The notes beneath the pieces were generated by a model. The model was not told the DNA's origin. It was given only the letters and a program-made list of their open reading frames with translations, and ran no database searches. Below are positions 23,975-32,191 of a stretch of DNA of 46,859 bases, piece after piece. Each line of letters opens with the position of its first letter. Position 1 is the first letter of the stretch. Both the position numbers and the translations under genes were made by a program. Origin of the DNA: Paludibacteraceae bacterium (GTDB lineage: Bacteria; Bacteroidota; Bacteroidia; Bacteroidales; Paludibacteraceae); contig JAKSKW010000015.1 in assembly GCA_024401495.1 (NCBI GenBank), positions 1-46,859 of the forward strand. The letters run 5' to 3'.

Positions 23975-24421
23975 TCATTTTTTTCTTCTATACTCAATTT
24001 CTAGAGGTCTCATTATTCGAGCCATCACACAAGGATGTTGGATCAATATATCACTAATATATATTTTGTCTCCTTCATTCATTCTCTTGAATATCTGTTT
24101 TACTTTTGGAGGAAATTCTGATCCGTGACAAATTGCCAAAATATTTGTCATTCCATCACGTTCTTTTTTTACACTATAACTCTGTATAAAAAAGCCATAA
24201 CCTTCCGGTTCGATCTTTAATCCATCCGAGTAGACAAGAGATATCTTGTTGTCGATGACACCACCATAAAAACGAACTGAGTCTTTTCCCATTATATACA
24301 CTCTGGGTTCCGGCATTTGTCGTCGTTGAATATTTGGGTTTGCTTGACCCCAAAGCGTCAACGGGAACAACAACCCAATCAACATGCTAATCAGGACTCT
24401 ATTAAATGAATCATTAACCAT
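23975..24421 (-). CDS. Small exported protein with GldM C-terminal-like domain
   Basis: A 148-residue protein with a signal peptide (NRVLISMLIGLLFPLTLWGQ). The ATG at 24421 overlaps the dnaE stop by one base (TGATG); a GTG one codon earlier is the only alternative. The mature region carries RVYIMGKDSVRFYGGVIDNK, GYGFFIQSYSVKK, FPPKVKQIFKRMNEGDKIYI and SDILIQHPCVMAR. These resemble the terminal beta-sandwich repeat of GldM/PorM, the periplasmic arm of type IX secretion and gliding motors, where the GDKIYIEDI motif is common. The similarity is inferred from the motif, and the protein is far too short to be GldM. It is translationally coupled to dnaE, and a REP-like hairpin follows. Confidence 0.6.
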   Translation of the reverse strand: MVNDSFNRVLISMLIGLLFPLTLWGQANPNIQRRQMPEPRVYIMGKDSVRFYGGVIDNKISLVYSDGLKIEPEGYGFFIQSYSVKKERDGMTNILAICHGSEFPPKVKQIFKRMNEGDKIYISDILIQHPCVMARIMRPLEIEYRRKK

Positions 24422-27400
24422 CACACTGCTTTCGTAAACATGTCTCCTACAAGTTTGAAATCCAAACCAGAATGAACTGGTGTGTTGTCCTCCTCTTCTT
24501 CAACGATCTCTCCATTTTCATCCATGACCACTTCTGGTGCCGGAGCATCGTCGTCAGCATTATCCGACTCATCTGACGCGGACGTCACAGAAGAAGACGA
24601 CGAAGCCGCCTTCTTACGGTATTCCTCCAAGAAATCCATCAGCTGACGATTGATAAGGATTCTATGCATTGTCTTGAAGTCAAGACGGGAATGTGTGCCT
24701 TCGTTGACCTGAATCAAATCAATATTGAATGTGGCTCCAGTATCGTCTGGAAGCAAGAACTGGCTCACTCCCTTGATAAAGTCCTCAGTCAACGCTTTGT
24801 CTTCCAACATCAGGCTAAGATGCATCTTCAATCCATCCTTTGCCTCACTCATCAGTTTGAAATCATTATAAGTGATACGAAGTTGTTCCGGACGGAATCT
24901 ATCTGGTGCGATAGTAGCAGAGAAAACAATACAGTTGTTGACCTGCAAATAGCTGACCATACCGGAATCCCTACCCCACAATGCGATCTCTTTCGCTCCT
25001 GAGTAATCCTCAATCTTTAGGATGACGCCGGGAGTTCCCTTCTGCGAGGTTTTATGAGTGATGGCAGTGATGATTCCTCCTGCCGTGATCTTATTGCGTC
25101 CTTGTATCTTCTCAAGATCTTCAAGCTCGGTGACGCGGGTGTTGCAGATATACTTCAATAGGATATAGTAATCGTCGAGCGGATGGGCCGACAAATAGAT
25201 TCCCACCAACTCTTTCTCTTTCTGCAGACGTTCCAACGCTGTCCACTTCTCAAACTTTGGCAACGGTGGCAATGCGATAGACTGTGTCATCTCCATCTCA
25301 CCGAACAGTGAATTCTGCGATGAATTGTTGGCAAACTTCACCTTCTTACCAAAGTCGGCAAGCACCACGCTAAACGGCATCTCTTTCTGGTTGAGCGCGA
25401 AGAAATGCTCACGCTCGATTCCCTTTAATGAATCAAAAGCACCAGCCATGGCAAGACACTCCAAATCCTTCGCTCCACAGTTGACACGGCTCACGAAATC
25501 ATAGATATCCGTGTATTTGCCGTTCTTCTCTCTCTCGGCGATAAGCTCGTCGACGACGGCACGCGACATTCCCTTGATTCCCTGTAGTCCAAAACGGATA
25601 TTTCCAGCGGCATTGGTGCTGAAGAAGCTGTCGGATTCGTTCACATCCGGGCTCAACACCTCGATGCCCATGTGTTTGCACTCATCCATAAACTTACGCA
25701 CATCCTCAATCTTATCCATCGAACGGGTAAGGTTGGCTGCCATATAGTCGGCTGGGTAATGTGCTTTAAGATAGGCAGTCTGGTAGGCAACCCATGAATA
25801 GCAAGTGGCGTGGGATTTGTTGAAGGCGTACTTGGCAAACTCCTCCCAGTCGCGCCAGATCTTATCCAACGTGTCGGCATCATGTCCGTTCTCCACTCCC
25901 TGCTTCATGAACTTTGCTTTTAGCTCGTTCATCTTCTCGATCAACTTCTTACCCATCGCTTTACGTAGGGCATCACTCTCACCACGGGTGAAGTTGGCAA
26001 GCTGACGAGAAAGAAGCATCACCTGCTCCTGATAAACGGTTACTCCGTAGGTATCCTTCAAGTATTTCTCCATACATGGGATATCATACTCGATAGGCTC
26101 TTTTCCTAGTTTACGGTTGATAAACTTAGGGATATACTGCAATGGACCCGGACGATAAAGGGCATTCATGGCAATCAAGTCTTCAAACACCGTAGGCTGA
26201 AGCTCACGTAGATACTTCTGCATTCCGGCAGACTCAAACTGGAATGTTCCGACTGTATCGCCACGAGAATATAGTTCGTAAGTCTCTTTATCATCGATTG
26301 GAATCTTGTCGATATCGAGGTCGATTCCGTGGGATTTCTTAATATTTTTCAAAGCCTCCTTGATGATTGAAAGTGTCTTCAATCCCAAGAAGTCCATCTT
26401 AATCAGTCCGACCGACTCAATAACGTGTCCGTCGTACTGCGTCACCATCACCTTTGATTTGGTCTCCTTATCCTCCACTGTAGAGATTGGAGCCCAGTTG
26501 GTCAAGTCGCCCGCACCGATGATTACACCACAAGCGTGGATACCTGTTTGGCGGATAGTATTCTCAAGCTGCGACGCGTAGATTAGAGTCGACTTGATTT
26601 GCTCGTCAGTTCCCTCCACAGCAGCCTGCATCTCAGGCACATATTTGAAACAGTTTTTCAAATTCACCTTTGGCACCTTACCCGTCTTAGGATCGGCAAG
26701 ACTCTCATCGAAGGCGTCTGGCACCCATTTCTTCATCTGGCTCGATAGACTCAACGGCACATCCTGCACACGTGCGACGTCGGCGATGGAACTCTTCGTC
26801 GCCATTGTACCGTAGGTGATGATATGCGCCACCTTCTCTTTTCCATACTTCTCAGTAACCCAGTCGAGCACTTTACCACGTCCGTCATCATCGAAGTCGA
26901 CGTCGATATCGGGCAAAGAGATACGGTCTGGATTCAAGAAACGCTCGAACAGCAGGTCGTATTTTAGAGGATCGACGTCGGTGATCTTCAAGCAGTATGC
27001 CACCACCGAACCAGCGGCTGATCCACGACCTGGACCTACACTCACTCCAAGTTCCTCACGTGCAGCACGGATATAATCCATCACAATCAAGAAGTAGCCA
27101 GGGAATCCCATCGTCTTCATGATATGAAGCTCGAAGACGATACGCTCAGTCTGCTCATCAGTCAGGTTCTCACCGTAACGCATGTGAGCTCCCTCCCACG
27201 CAAGTTTATTCAAATAGTCAGCTTCGAGCTTAATACGGTAAAGTTTGTCGTATCCACCGAGTTTTTTGATTTTTTTCTCTGCGTCTTCCTGGCTCAACAC
27301 CACATTATGGTTCTCATCCTGAGTAAACTCATCAAATAGCTCTTTCTCAGTGATACGCTGACGGTACTCCTCCTCAGTTCCGAAATCTTCAGGAATCGGG

Positions 27401-28431
27401 AACTTAGGCATGATAGGATCCGACTCAATACTATAGACCTCAACCTTATCAGCAATCTCAAGCGTATTAGTAAGAGATTCGGGAATATCGCTGAAGATTT
27501 CAGCCATTTCATCGGGCGTTTTAAGCCACTCCTGCTTAGTATAGGTCATACGTTGAGGATCGCTCAACAATTTGCCTGTCGACAAGCAGACCAATCGTTC
27601 GTGGGCTTCAGAGTGCTCCTCCTCCACGAAATGGACATCGTTGGTGCAGACAATCTTGATATCAAGTTTTCTGGCAAGATCAATAAGCTGAGGATTGACC
27701 TGTTGCTCGATCTCATACACCGACGTATTTCCATTCGGTTTGTCAGTCTTATGACGTTGGATCTCTATATAGTAGTCGTCACCGAACAGATTCTTAAACC
27801 ACATTGCTGTCTCCTCAGCAGCAGCCATGTCACCAGACTGAATCTTCTTTGGAAGCTCACCTCCCAAACAAGCAGAGCAGACGATGATATCCTCGTGATA
27901 CTGCACAAGGAGATCCTTATCAATACGCGGACGGTTGTAGTAACCGTCTACCCAAGCCTTAGAAACGATTTTACAAAGATTCTGGTAGCCATGCTTGTTT
28001 TTGGCAAGCAGGATCAAGTGCCAACCACTTGAGTCGGCGATAATGTTTTTGCCAGCCTCATCAATACGGAAAGTATTGTCGTGGTCGGTATGTTTACGAC
28101 GTGCGCAATAACACTCACAACCGATAATAGGTTTGAAGATCTTATTCTTCAGTTTGGCGATCTCCTCCTCAGCCGCAGCCTTAGCCTCATCTGTCGACTC
28201 AGGATTATCGATGATAGCCTGTTGCTCTCCGATTGCACCCTTAGTCTTCTTGTTGACCTTGATAGTATAATCAGTAAGTTCCTTGATACCAAACATGTTG
28301 CCATGGTCCGTTAAGGCCATAGCGTTCATACCAGTCTTAAGACATTTATCAATCAAGTCGGGCACCTTACTCATTCCATCCAAGATAGAATAGTGGGAAT
28401 GGACATGAAGGTGAACGAATTTATTTGCCAT
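24421..28431 (-). CDS. dnaE: DNA polymerase III alpha subunit
   Basis: The replicative polymerase of the chromosome, 1336 residues. It opens with the PHP domain (FVHLHVHSHYSILDGMSKVP, then DHGNMFG), continues with the palm carrying GPGRGSAAGSVVAY and the catalytic aspartates in LPDIDVDFDDDGR near residue 508, and the fingers (RQTGIHACGVII, YRPGPLQYIPKFI, GVTVYQEQVMLL). A helix-hairpin-helix region and an OB-fold domain follow (KITAGGIITAITHKTSQKGT). The C terminus ends in an acidic low-complexity stretch (DESDNADDDAPAPEVV, then EEEEDN) before a short tail. No DnaQ-type exonuclease is fused, so proofreading must come from PHP or another protein. A putative -7 element lies at 28452, and the downstream small gene is coupled. 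Confidence 0.97.
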   Translation of the reverse strand: MANKFVHLHVHSHYSILDGMSKVPDLIDKCLKTGMNAMALTDHGNMFGIKELTDYTIKVNKKTKGAIGEQQAIIDNPESTDEAKAAAEEEIAKLKNKIFKPIIGCECYCARRKHTDHDNTFRIDEAGKNIIADSSGWHLILLAKNKHGYQNLCKIVSKAWVDGYYNRPRIDKDLLVQYHEDIIVCSACLGGELPKKIQSGDMAAAEETAMWFKNLFGDDYYIEIQRHKTDKPNGNTSVYEIEQQVNPQLIDLARKLDIKIVCTNDVHFVEEEHSEAHERLVCLSTGKLLSDPQRMTYTKQEWLKTPDEMAEIFSDIPESLTNTLEIADKVEVYSIESDPIMPKFPIPEDFGTEEEYRQRITEKELFDEFTQDENHNVVLSQEDAEKKIKKLGGYDKLYRIKLEADYLNKLAWEGAHMRYGENLTDEQTERIVFELHIMKTMGFPGYFLIVMDYIRAAREELGVSVGPGRGSAAGSVVAYCLKITDVDPLKYDLLFERFLNPDRISLPDIDVDFDDDGRGKVLDWVTEKYGKEKVAHIITYGTMATKSSIADVARVQDVPLSLSSQMKKWVPDAFDESLADPKTGKVPKVNLKNCFKYVPEMQAAVEGTDEQIKSTLIYASQLENTIRQTGIHACGVIIGAGDLTNWAPISTVEDKETKSKVMVTQYDGHVIESVGLIKMDFLGLKTLSIIKEALKNIKKSHGIDLDIDKIPIDDKETYELYSRGDTVGTFQFESAGMQKYLRELQPTVFEDLIAMNALYRPGPLQYIPKFINRKLGKEPIEYDIPCMEKYLKDTYGVTVYQEQVMLLSRQLANFTRGESDALRKAMGKKLIEKMNELKAKFMKQGVENGHDADTLDKIWRDWEEFAKYAFNKSHATCYSWVAYQTAYLKAHYPADYMAANLTRSMDKIEDVRKFMDECKHMGIEVLSPDVNESDSFFSTNAAGNIRFGLQGIKGMSRAVVDELIAEREKNGKYTDIYDFVSRVNCGAKDLECLAMAGAFDSLKGIEREHFFALNQKEMPFSVVLADFGKKVKFANNSSQNSLFGEMEMTQSIALPPLPKFEKWTALERLQKEKELVGIYLSAHPLDDYYILLKYICNTRVTELEDLEKIQGRNKITAGGIITAITHKTSQKGTPGVILKIEDYSGAKEIALWGRDSGMVSYLQVNNCIVFSATIAPDRFRPEQLRITYNDFKLMSEAKDGLKMHLSLMLEDKALTEDFIKGVSQFLLPDDTGATFNIDLIQVNEGTHSRLDFKTMHRILINRQLMDFLEEYRKKAASSSSSVTSASDESDNADDDAPAPEVVMDENGEIVEEEEDNTPVHSGLDFKLVGDMFTKAV

Positions 28432-28451
28432 TTATCGTATATATTTATTTA

Positions 28452-28459
28452 CAAAACTA
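28452..28459 (-). promoter_or_regulatory. Putative -7 element (TAGTTTTG) for dnaE
   Basis: The minus strand reads TAGTTTTG, fitting TAnnTTTG, about 20 nt before the dnaE ATG at 28431. Confidence 0.45.
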
Positions 28460-28481
28460 AAAAGGTTCTTTTTATTTTTGC

Positions 28482-28540
28482 CGCTCGCCCTACGGGCTCG
28501 CGGTAAAGGAGGGGCAAGGGCTTCGCCCTTTGCAATCCTC
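28482..28540. repeat. Dispersed intergenic repeat, copy A
   Basis: Left part CGCTCGCCCTACGGGCTCGC, right part GGAGGGGCAAGGGC-TTC-GCCCTTTGC-AATCCTC; the GCAAGGGC/GCCCTTTGC segment can fold into a hairpin. Matching copies lie at 31940-32007, 41718-41770 and (left part only) 42253-42277. Confidence 0.75.
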
Positions 28541-28566
28541 AACTATTTGTATGACTCTATTCGTTG

Positions 28567-28596
28567 GTTAACGTCAACGTTATCGTCAACGTTTTT
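28567..28596. repeat. Hexamer array (GTYAAC-like), 5 units
   Basis: GTTAAC, GTCAAC, GTTATC, GTCAAC, GTTTTT in register, running into the stop codon of the gene at 28595-29647. GTTAAC is itself a palindrome. Confidence 0.65.
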
Positions 28597-29647
28597 AGTC
28601 CTCGATGCGGACGGTACGGACCGGTCTGACACGTTCAGCACTGCTCTTGGAGCTACGGCCGATAATATTATTCTTGAAGTTGATAGCCCACGAGAACACA
28701 TAATCGTATTCCGTGCTGCTCCAATACCAAGCGTTAGCCAGGCTGACACCGCCCTCAGATTTCAGTTTACGGTTGATACGGTTGATATCATCCTTTAGAG
28801 TACGAAGTTGACCGATGCTTGGCAGATACCAATCCGTCTTGCCAGCAGCCTCATAGGATTTGGCAGCCAACGCCGCACGTTCCGTATTATCCATTGTGTC
28901 GTCGATATATTTGCAGATGGCGGCAGTGTTTTCTGGGCCACGCATATCATAATTGGCCTCATGCCACTCACGCGTCGTATACGGGAACTCACCCTTAAGA
29001 TCCACCTTATCGGCGCCCCAAGTGTAAGTTTTTCCAAAGCCGACGTCGGTCATAGCCACGATATAGCCGTACTCATAATCTTCAGAGACGTAGAAAAGGA
29101 TACCACCCTCCTCCTCGATATAGTCGCCAATCTGATAAGTGTCAAGACGACGCACATCAGGATCCGACTTCGTATTCTCCATCATACGCCAGTAGTCGCT
29201 ATCCCTAGTGGAGAAAGTCAGCGTCACAAGATTTGATTTATCATTCGTTTTCAGCATCACACACTCATTTCCATTACGGTAGAAAGTCTTAGTGCGAGTC
29301 TGGAGCACCAAACGATATCTCGACAGATTATTGTTGACGAACCTGTCCGCGTTGAATTTTGTTGTAGTCATCACGACGTCGGCCAAACGCTTCCATGTGC
29401 GTTCAAACGACATTTTGTAGTCGATACCATACGACCACTCTTGCTGAGTCACATCCTTGTCTCCAAGAGATTCTGGAGCAGTAGCAAGCCAACCCTTACG
29501 GTTGAGAAGCAGATCCACGTCGGCAAACGTCTTCTTTTTGCGAGCCTTGTTGAGCTCAGAGACAGTTATGAAATCGGAAGAATCGGCAAAAGCAGCCGAC
29601 ACCTCCGTCAACATCATAATACACAATAATACCCTAATCATATACAT
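28595..29647 (-). CDS. Secreted protein with Lcl/DUF1566-like C-terminal domain
   Basis: A 350-residue exported protein with signal peptide MYMIRVLLCIMMLTEVSAAF followed by ADS. The C-terminal third (WYLPSIGQLRTLKDDINRIN, NAWYWSSTEYDYVFSWAINF, SAERVRPVRTV) matches the pattern of the Legionella collagen-like protein C-terminal / DUF1566 domain, a C-type-lectin-like fold: W-LPS-xEL, Y-WSST-E, VRPVR. The first half is unrecognised but strand-rich. Such proteins are usually surface or secreted and probably bind glycan or protein. Unusually for this phylum, AGGAGG lies 5 nt before the ATG. The next gene upstream (29729) is on the same strand with an 81-nt gap. Confidence 0.8.
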   Translation of the reverse strand: MYMIRVLLCIMMLTEVSAAFADSSDFITVSELNKARKKKTFADVDLLLNRKGWLATAPESLGDKDVTQQEWSYGIDYKMSFERTWKRLADVVMTTTKFNADRFVNNNLSRYRLVLQTRTKTFYRNGNECVMLKTNDKSNLVTLTFSTRDSDYWRMMENTKSDPDVRRLDTYQIGDYIEEEGGILFYVSEDYEYGYIVAMTDVGFGKTYTWGADKVDLKGEFPYTTREWHEANYDMRGPENTAAICKYIDDTMDNTERAALAAKSYEAAGKTDWYLPSIGQLRTLKDDINRINRKLKSEGGVSLANAWYWSSTEYDYVFSWAINFKNNIIGRSSKSSAERVRPVRTVRIED

Positions 29648-29728
29648 ACAGTCCTCCTTTTCTACAAAGATAGGATTAATTTTGAAAAGATATATGATTT
29701 GGATTTTAATGTTGGGGATTAAAGGTAT

Positions 29729-30520
29729 CTATTCTATTTTCTTCATCTCCTTTAGCATTACATCTACATTGAAGGTATCCATTCCTCCAATCTTAAAGAA
29801 ATGCCCGCTTTTATCTACCTTAAAAGTCCCAAAGACTGTCTTTTCGTACTTATACATCTGACTTGATATAGTGTCATTTATCAAATAGCCATCAGTAGTT
29901 GTCAAGTTATAACTGTCCCCAAGATTCTCAACTTCGTCCTTTTTACTGTACCAAAGATATATATACTTTCCAATGGAGTCATATAAACATTCGGGGGCAG
30001 AATCAAATTCTTCATCCGGACAATTAACTCCATAGGAATGATCATCCATCACAGCCAAGTTGCTGTCTAACACAACAAAATGAACATAACTTAAACATTC
30101 TTCTCTAAAATTATCACTATATTGAACCAAATGATATTTGTCATTCAACTGCTTATGTGCAACAAAATTTGCAAACTTCATTTTATAGGATTCATTAAGA
30201 TCTGTCAGATCTCCATAATGACGAAAATTTTCCAGTTCAAAGTCTCCGAAATAGCGTCTAACACTGACAGTATCATTATTGTAGCTATCAAGATGCTTGA
30301 AATACAGCGATGGCGAGACTTTTCTCAAACTGTCACGAAGAGAACATTCTCTTTTCCAGATACTTACTTCGACACTCTCTTCATCCTCACTAACCGAATC
30401 CTGCACTACAGTATTGTCAGCAGAAACAGTTTCCGTTTGAGCGGCCTCTTTATTACCACAAGCCACCAAAGAAAGAAATGAAATGAAAGTAAAGCACTTA
30501 TTAAATATCTTAATACGCAT
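29729..30520 (-). CDS. Lipoprotein of unknown function
   Basis: A 263-residue protein with a lipoprotein signal peptide: MRIKIFNKCFTFISFLSL, then lipobox VACGNK, followed by a Glu/Asp/Ser-rich linker. The mature part is rich in Asp and Tyr with short strands (LYFKHLDSYNNDTVSVRRYF, YVHFVVLDSNLAVMDDHSYG, YIYLWYSKKDEVENLG). No catalytic or binding motif is recognised. It probably sits in the outer membrane leaflet facing either side. Similarity to a known domain could not be judged. It reads in the same direction as the DUF1566-like gene downstream. Confidence 0.75.
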   Translation of the reverse strand: MRIKIFNKCFTFISFLSLVACGNKEAAQTETVSADNTVVQDSVSEDEESVEVSIWKRECSLRDSLRKVSPSLYFKHLDSYNNDTVSVRRYFGDFELENFRHYGDLTDLNESYKMKFANFVAHKQLNDKYHLVQYSDNFREECLSYVHFVVLDSNLAVMDDHSYGVNCPDEEFDSAPECLYDSIGKYIYLWYSKKDEVENLGDSYNLTTTDGYLINDTISSQMYKYEKTVFGTFKVDKSGHFFKIGGMDTFNVDVMLKEMKKIE

Positions 30521-30603
30521 AACTATTATATATTAAACAAAACTCATTAAGACAAAGATATGAAACCATACAGAATATAATCCCCACATGCTAATCAGCT
30601 TCA

Positions 30604-31788
30604 TCAAAACAGCTCCGCCGGATTCATCTTCAAGAAAGACTCTGTTGGGAATCCATTTGGACCAACTACCAAAGTATTAGAGCAATTGAAATGTTCTTTT
30701 ACATATTCCAAACCTTTATTGGTCATTTCATCGTTACTTTTCACTTCAATGGCAACCAATTCGTTCTTCTTCTTTATTAGATAGTCGACCTCCATATTGC
30801 CTTCTCTCCAATAGTATACCTCGTAATTTCCAATCAAGGCATTTGTTACAATATGAGCACCTATAGCAGACTCGTAGATGCGTCCCCATAACTTCGAATC
30901 TGACAAAGCATCATCAATACGTTTATTGGAATACACATTTTTCAATGAGTTATTATAAACCTGGAATTTGGGCACTGACGCCCTTTTTCTTGCCATATCT
31001 ACAGCATATTTCTGCAACCCCGTCACCAAGCCACTGTCATTCAAAAGGCTGAGATAAGACGACAACGTTGTCGTATTACCAGCGTCTTGCAATGATCCTA
31101 ACATTTTTGTCAGCGACAATATTTCTCCAGAATATGAAGATGATAATTCAAACGTTTGCCTTAATAAAGCAGGTTTGTTTATCGGAGTATTCATAAGAAT
31201 ATCCTTATTTATAGTAGACTCAATTATTGAAGAATAAATATATTCCTCCCATCTTTCTGCATCATGTATAAGGTCGGCAGCTCCGGGATATCCACCATAA
31301 TAAATATACTCTTCCGTTGTGAATCCAAACGCGTCTTGCATCTCCTGTAAATTCCAATGAGACATTTTTATAGATTCAAATCTTCCAGCCAAACTTTCAG
31401 ACAACCCCTTTGCAATCATAACACGAGATGAACCCAAAAGAACAACCTTGACGGGAATTTCATTAAATGAATCCATATCCCATTCTTTCTTCACGATTTC
31501 GCTCCAATTGGAAATTTTCTGTATTTCATCTATCACAAGAATTATTTCCGATAGGTTTTCTGATTTCAAACGTTGACGAGCCACCGACCAACATTCACTT
31601 ATCCAAGCATAATTAGAAGCGGGTACAGCATCAGCAGTGAAAAACATATATGGTTTACCACATTTCTTTAATGCTTGTTTAACACCTGTCGTCTTACCAA
31701 CCTGACGTGGGCCCATAACAACCTGTATGAACTTTCTCGGTTCACAAAGACGATCTATTATTTTTTTTATACCATTTCTTTCGTACAT
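30604..31788 (-). CDS. AAA+ ATPase with DUF4143 nuclease-like domain
   Basis: A 394-residue protein of the AAA_14/DUF4143 family. Walker A GPRQVGKTT lies at 26-34 and Walker B IILVIDE ends at 88. The arginine-finger type segment LLGSSRVMIAKGLSESLAGR follows. The middle contains the helical linker typical of the family (YYGGYPGAADLIHDAERWEE). The C-terminal domain ends with WREGNMEVDYLIKKKNELVA followed by IEVKS, giving the D and E-x-K residues of a PD-(D/E)XK fold. Function is unknown; members are numerous in Bacteroidota genomes. Its upstream region carries two tandem palindromes (31831-31872), comparable in position, though not in sequence, to the array before the other AAA+ gene at 20525. 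Confidence 0.88.
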   Translation of the reverse strand: MYERNGIKKIIDRLCEPRKFIQVVMGPRQVGKTTGVKQALKKCGKPYMFFTADAVPASNYAWISECWSVARQRLKSENLSEIILVIDEIQKISNWSEIVKKEWDMDSFNEIPVKVVLLGSSRVMIAKGLSESLAGRFESIKMSHWNLQEMQDAFGFTTEEYIYYGGYPGAADLIHDAERWEEYIYSSIIESTINKDILMNTPINKPALLRQTFELSSSYSGEILSLTKMLGSLQDAGNTTTLSSYLSLLNDSGLVTGLQKYAVDMARKRASVPKFQVYNNSLKNVYSNKRIDDALSDSKLWGRIYESAIGAHIVTNALIGNYEVYYWREGNMEVDYLIKKKNELVAIEVKSNDEMTNKGLEYVKEHFNCSNTLVVGPNGFPTESFLKMNPAELF

Positions 31789-31830
31789 AACAAATGTATT
31801 TTCTGCAAAGATAACAAAAGGTCAAAGAAA

Positions 31831-31872
31831 TTACTCAGCGCATTGAGTAATTTTACTCAACGCATTGAGTAA
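31831..31872. repeat. Two tandem palindromes (TTACTCA-N6-TGAGTAA) upstream of the AAA+ gene
   Basis: TTACTCA-GCGCAT-TGAGTAA (31831-31850) and TTACTCA-ACGCAT-TGAGTAA (31853-31872) are nearly identical 20-bp palindromes with a 22-bp period, starting 43 nt upstream of the ATG at 31788. They are either operators or substrate sites for the ATPase. Confidence 0.88.
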
Positions 31873-31888
31873 TTTACACAAAGCTCTC

Positions 31889-31912
31889 GTAGAGACGCAC
31901 GGACGTGCGTGT
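31889..31912 (+). repeat. REP-like element, GTAG head with ACGCACG stem
   Basis: GTAG (31889-31892), then AG and the hairpin ACGCACG-GA-CGTGCGT. A second motif, GCGTGTAAC, follows nearby at about 31917-31925. Confidence 0.65.
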
Positions 31913-31939
31913 AACCGCGTGTAACACACGATAAATTTT

Positions 31940-32007
31940 TACGCTCAACCTACGGACTCACGTTTGGGGATGAGCAAGGACGTTCCGCCCTTTGCGATCC
32001 TCATTTT
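31940..32007. repeat. Dispersed intergenic repeat, copy B
   Basis: ACGCTCAACCTACGGACTCA on the left and GAGCAAGGACGTTCCGCCC, then TTTGCGATCCTCATTTT, on the right. The left part matches copy D and the right part copy C closely. With the palindromes, REP and heptamers, it fills most of the 403-nt gap 31789-32191. Confidence 0.7.
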
Positions 32008-32021
32008 CGAACATCTCCCCA

Positions 32022-32056
32022 AATTATGAATTATGAATTATGAATTATGAATTATA
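32022..32056. repeat. Tandem heptamer repeat (AATTATG), 5 units
   Basis: Four perfect AATTATG units followed by AATTATA, in register, 135 nt before the GH43 start. It is the most regular of the heptamer arrays. Confidence 0.8.
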
Positions 32057-32191
32057 AAAACGTAGTCAAACGTACCAAACCACATACACAAGAATATTTA
32101 TCAAGCTTTTAACTTTATCTACTAATTCCTTGGATTATGATTTTTTTATTTTAGCGTCCGAAAAATATCTATTACCATTACATATTAGACC

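Noticed and set aside
30604..31788. Toxin-antitoxin pair around the DUF4143 ATPase
   Set aside because: No small partner gene is adjacent; the gap 31789-32191 contains only repeats and palindromes.
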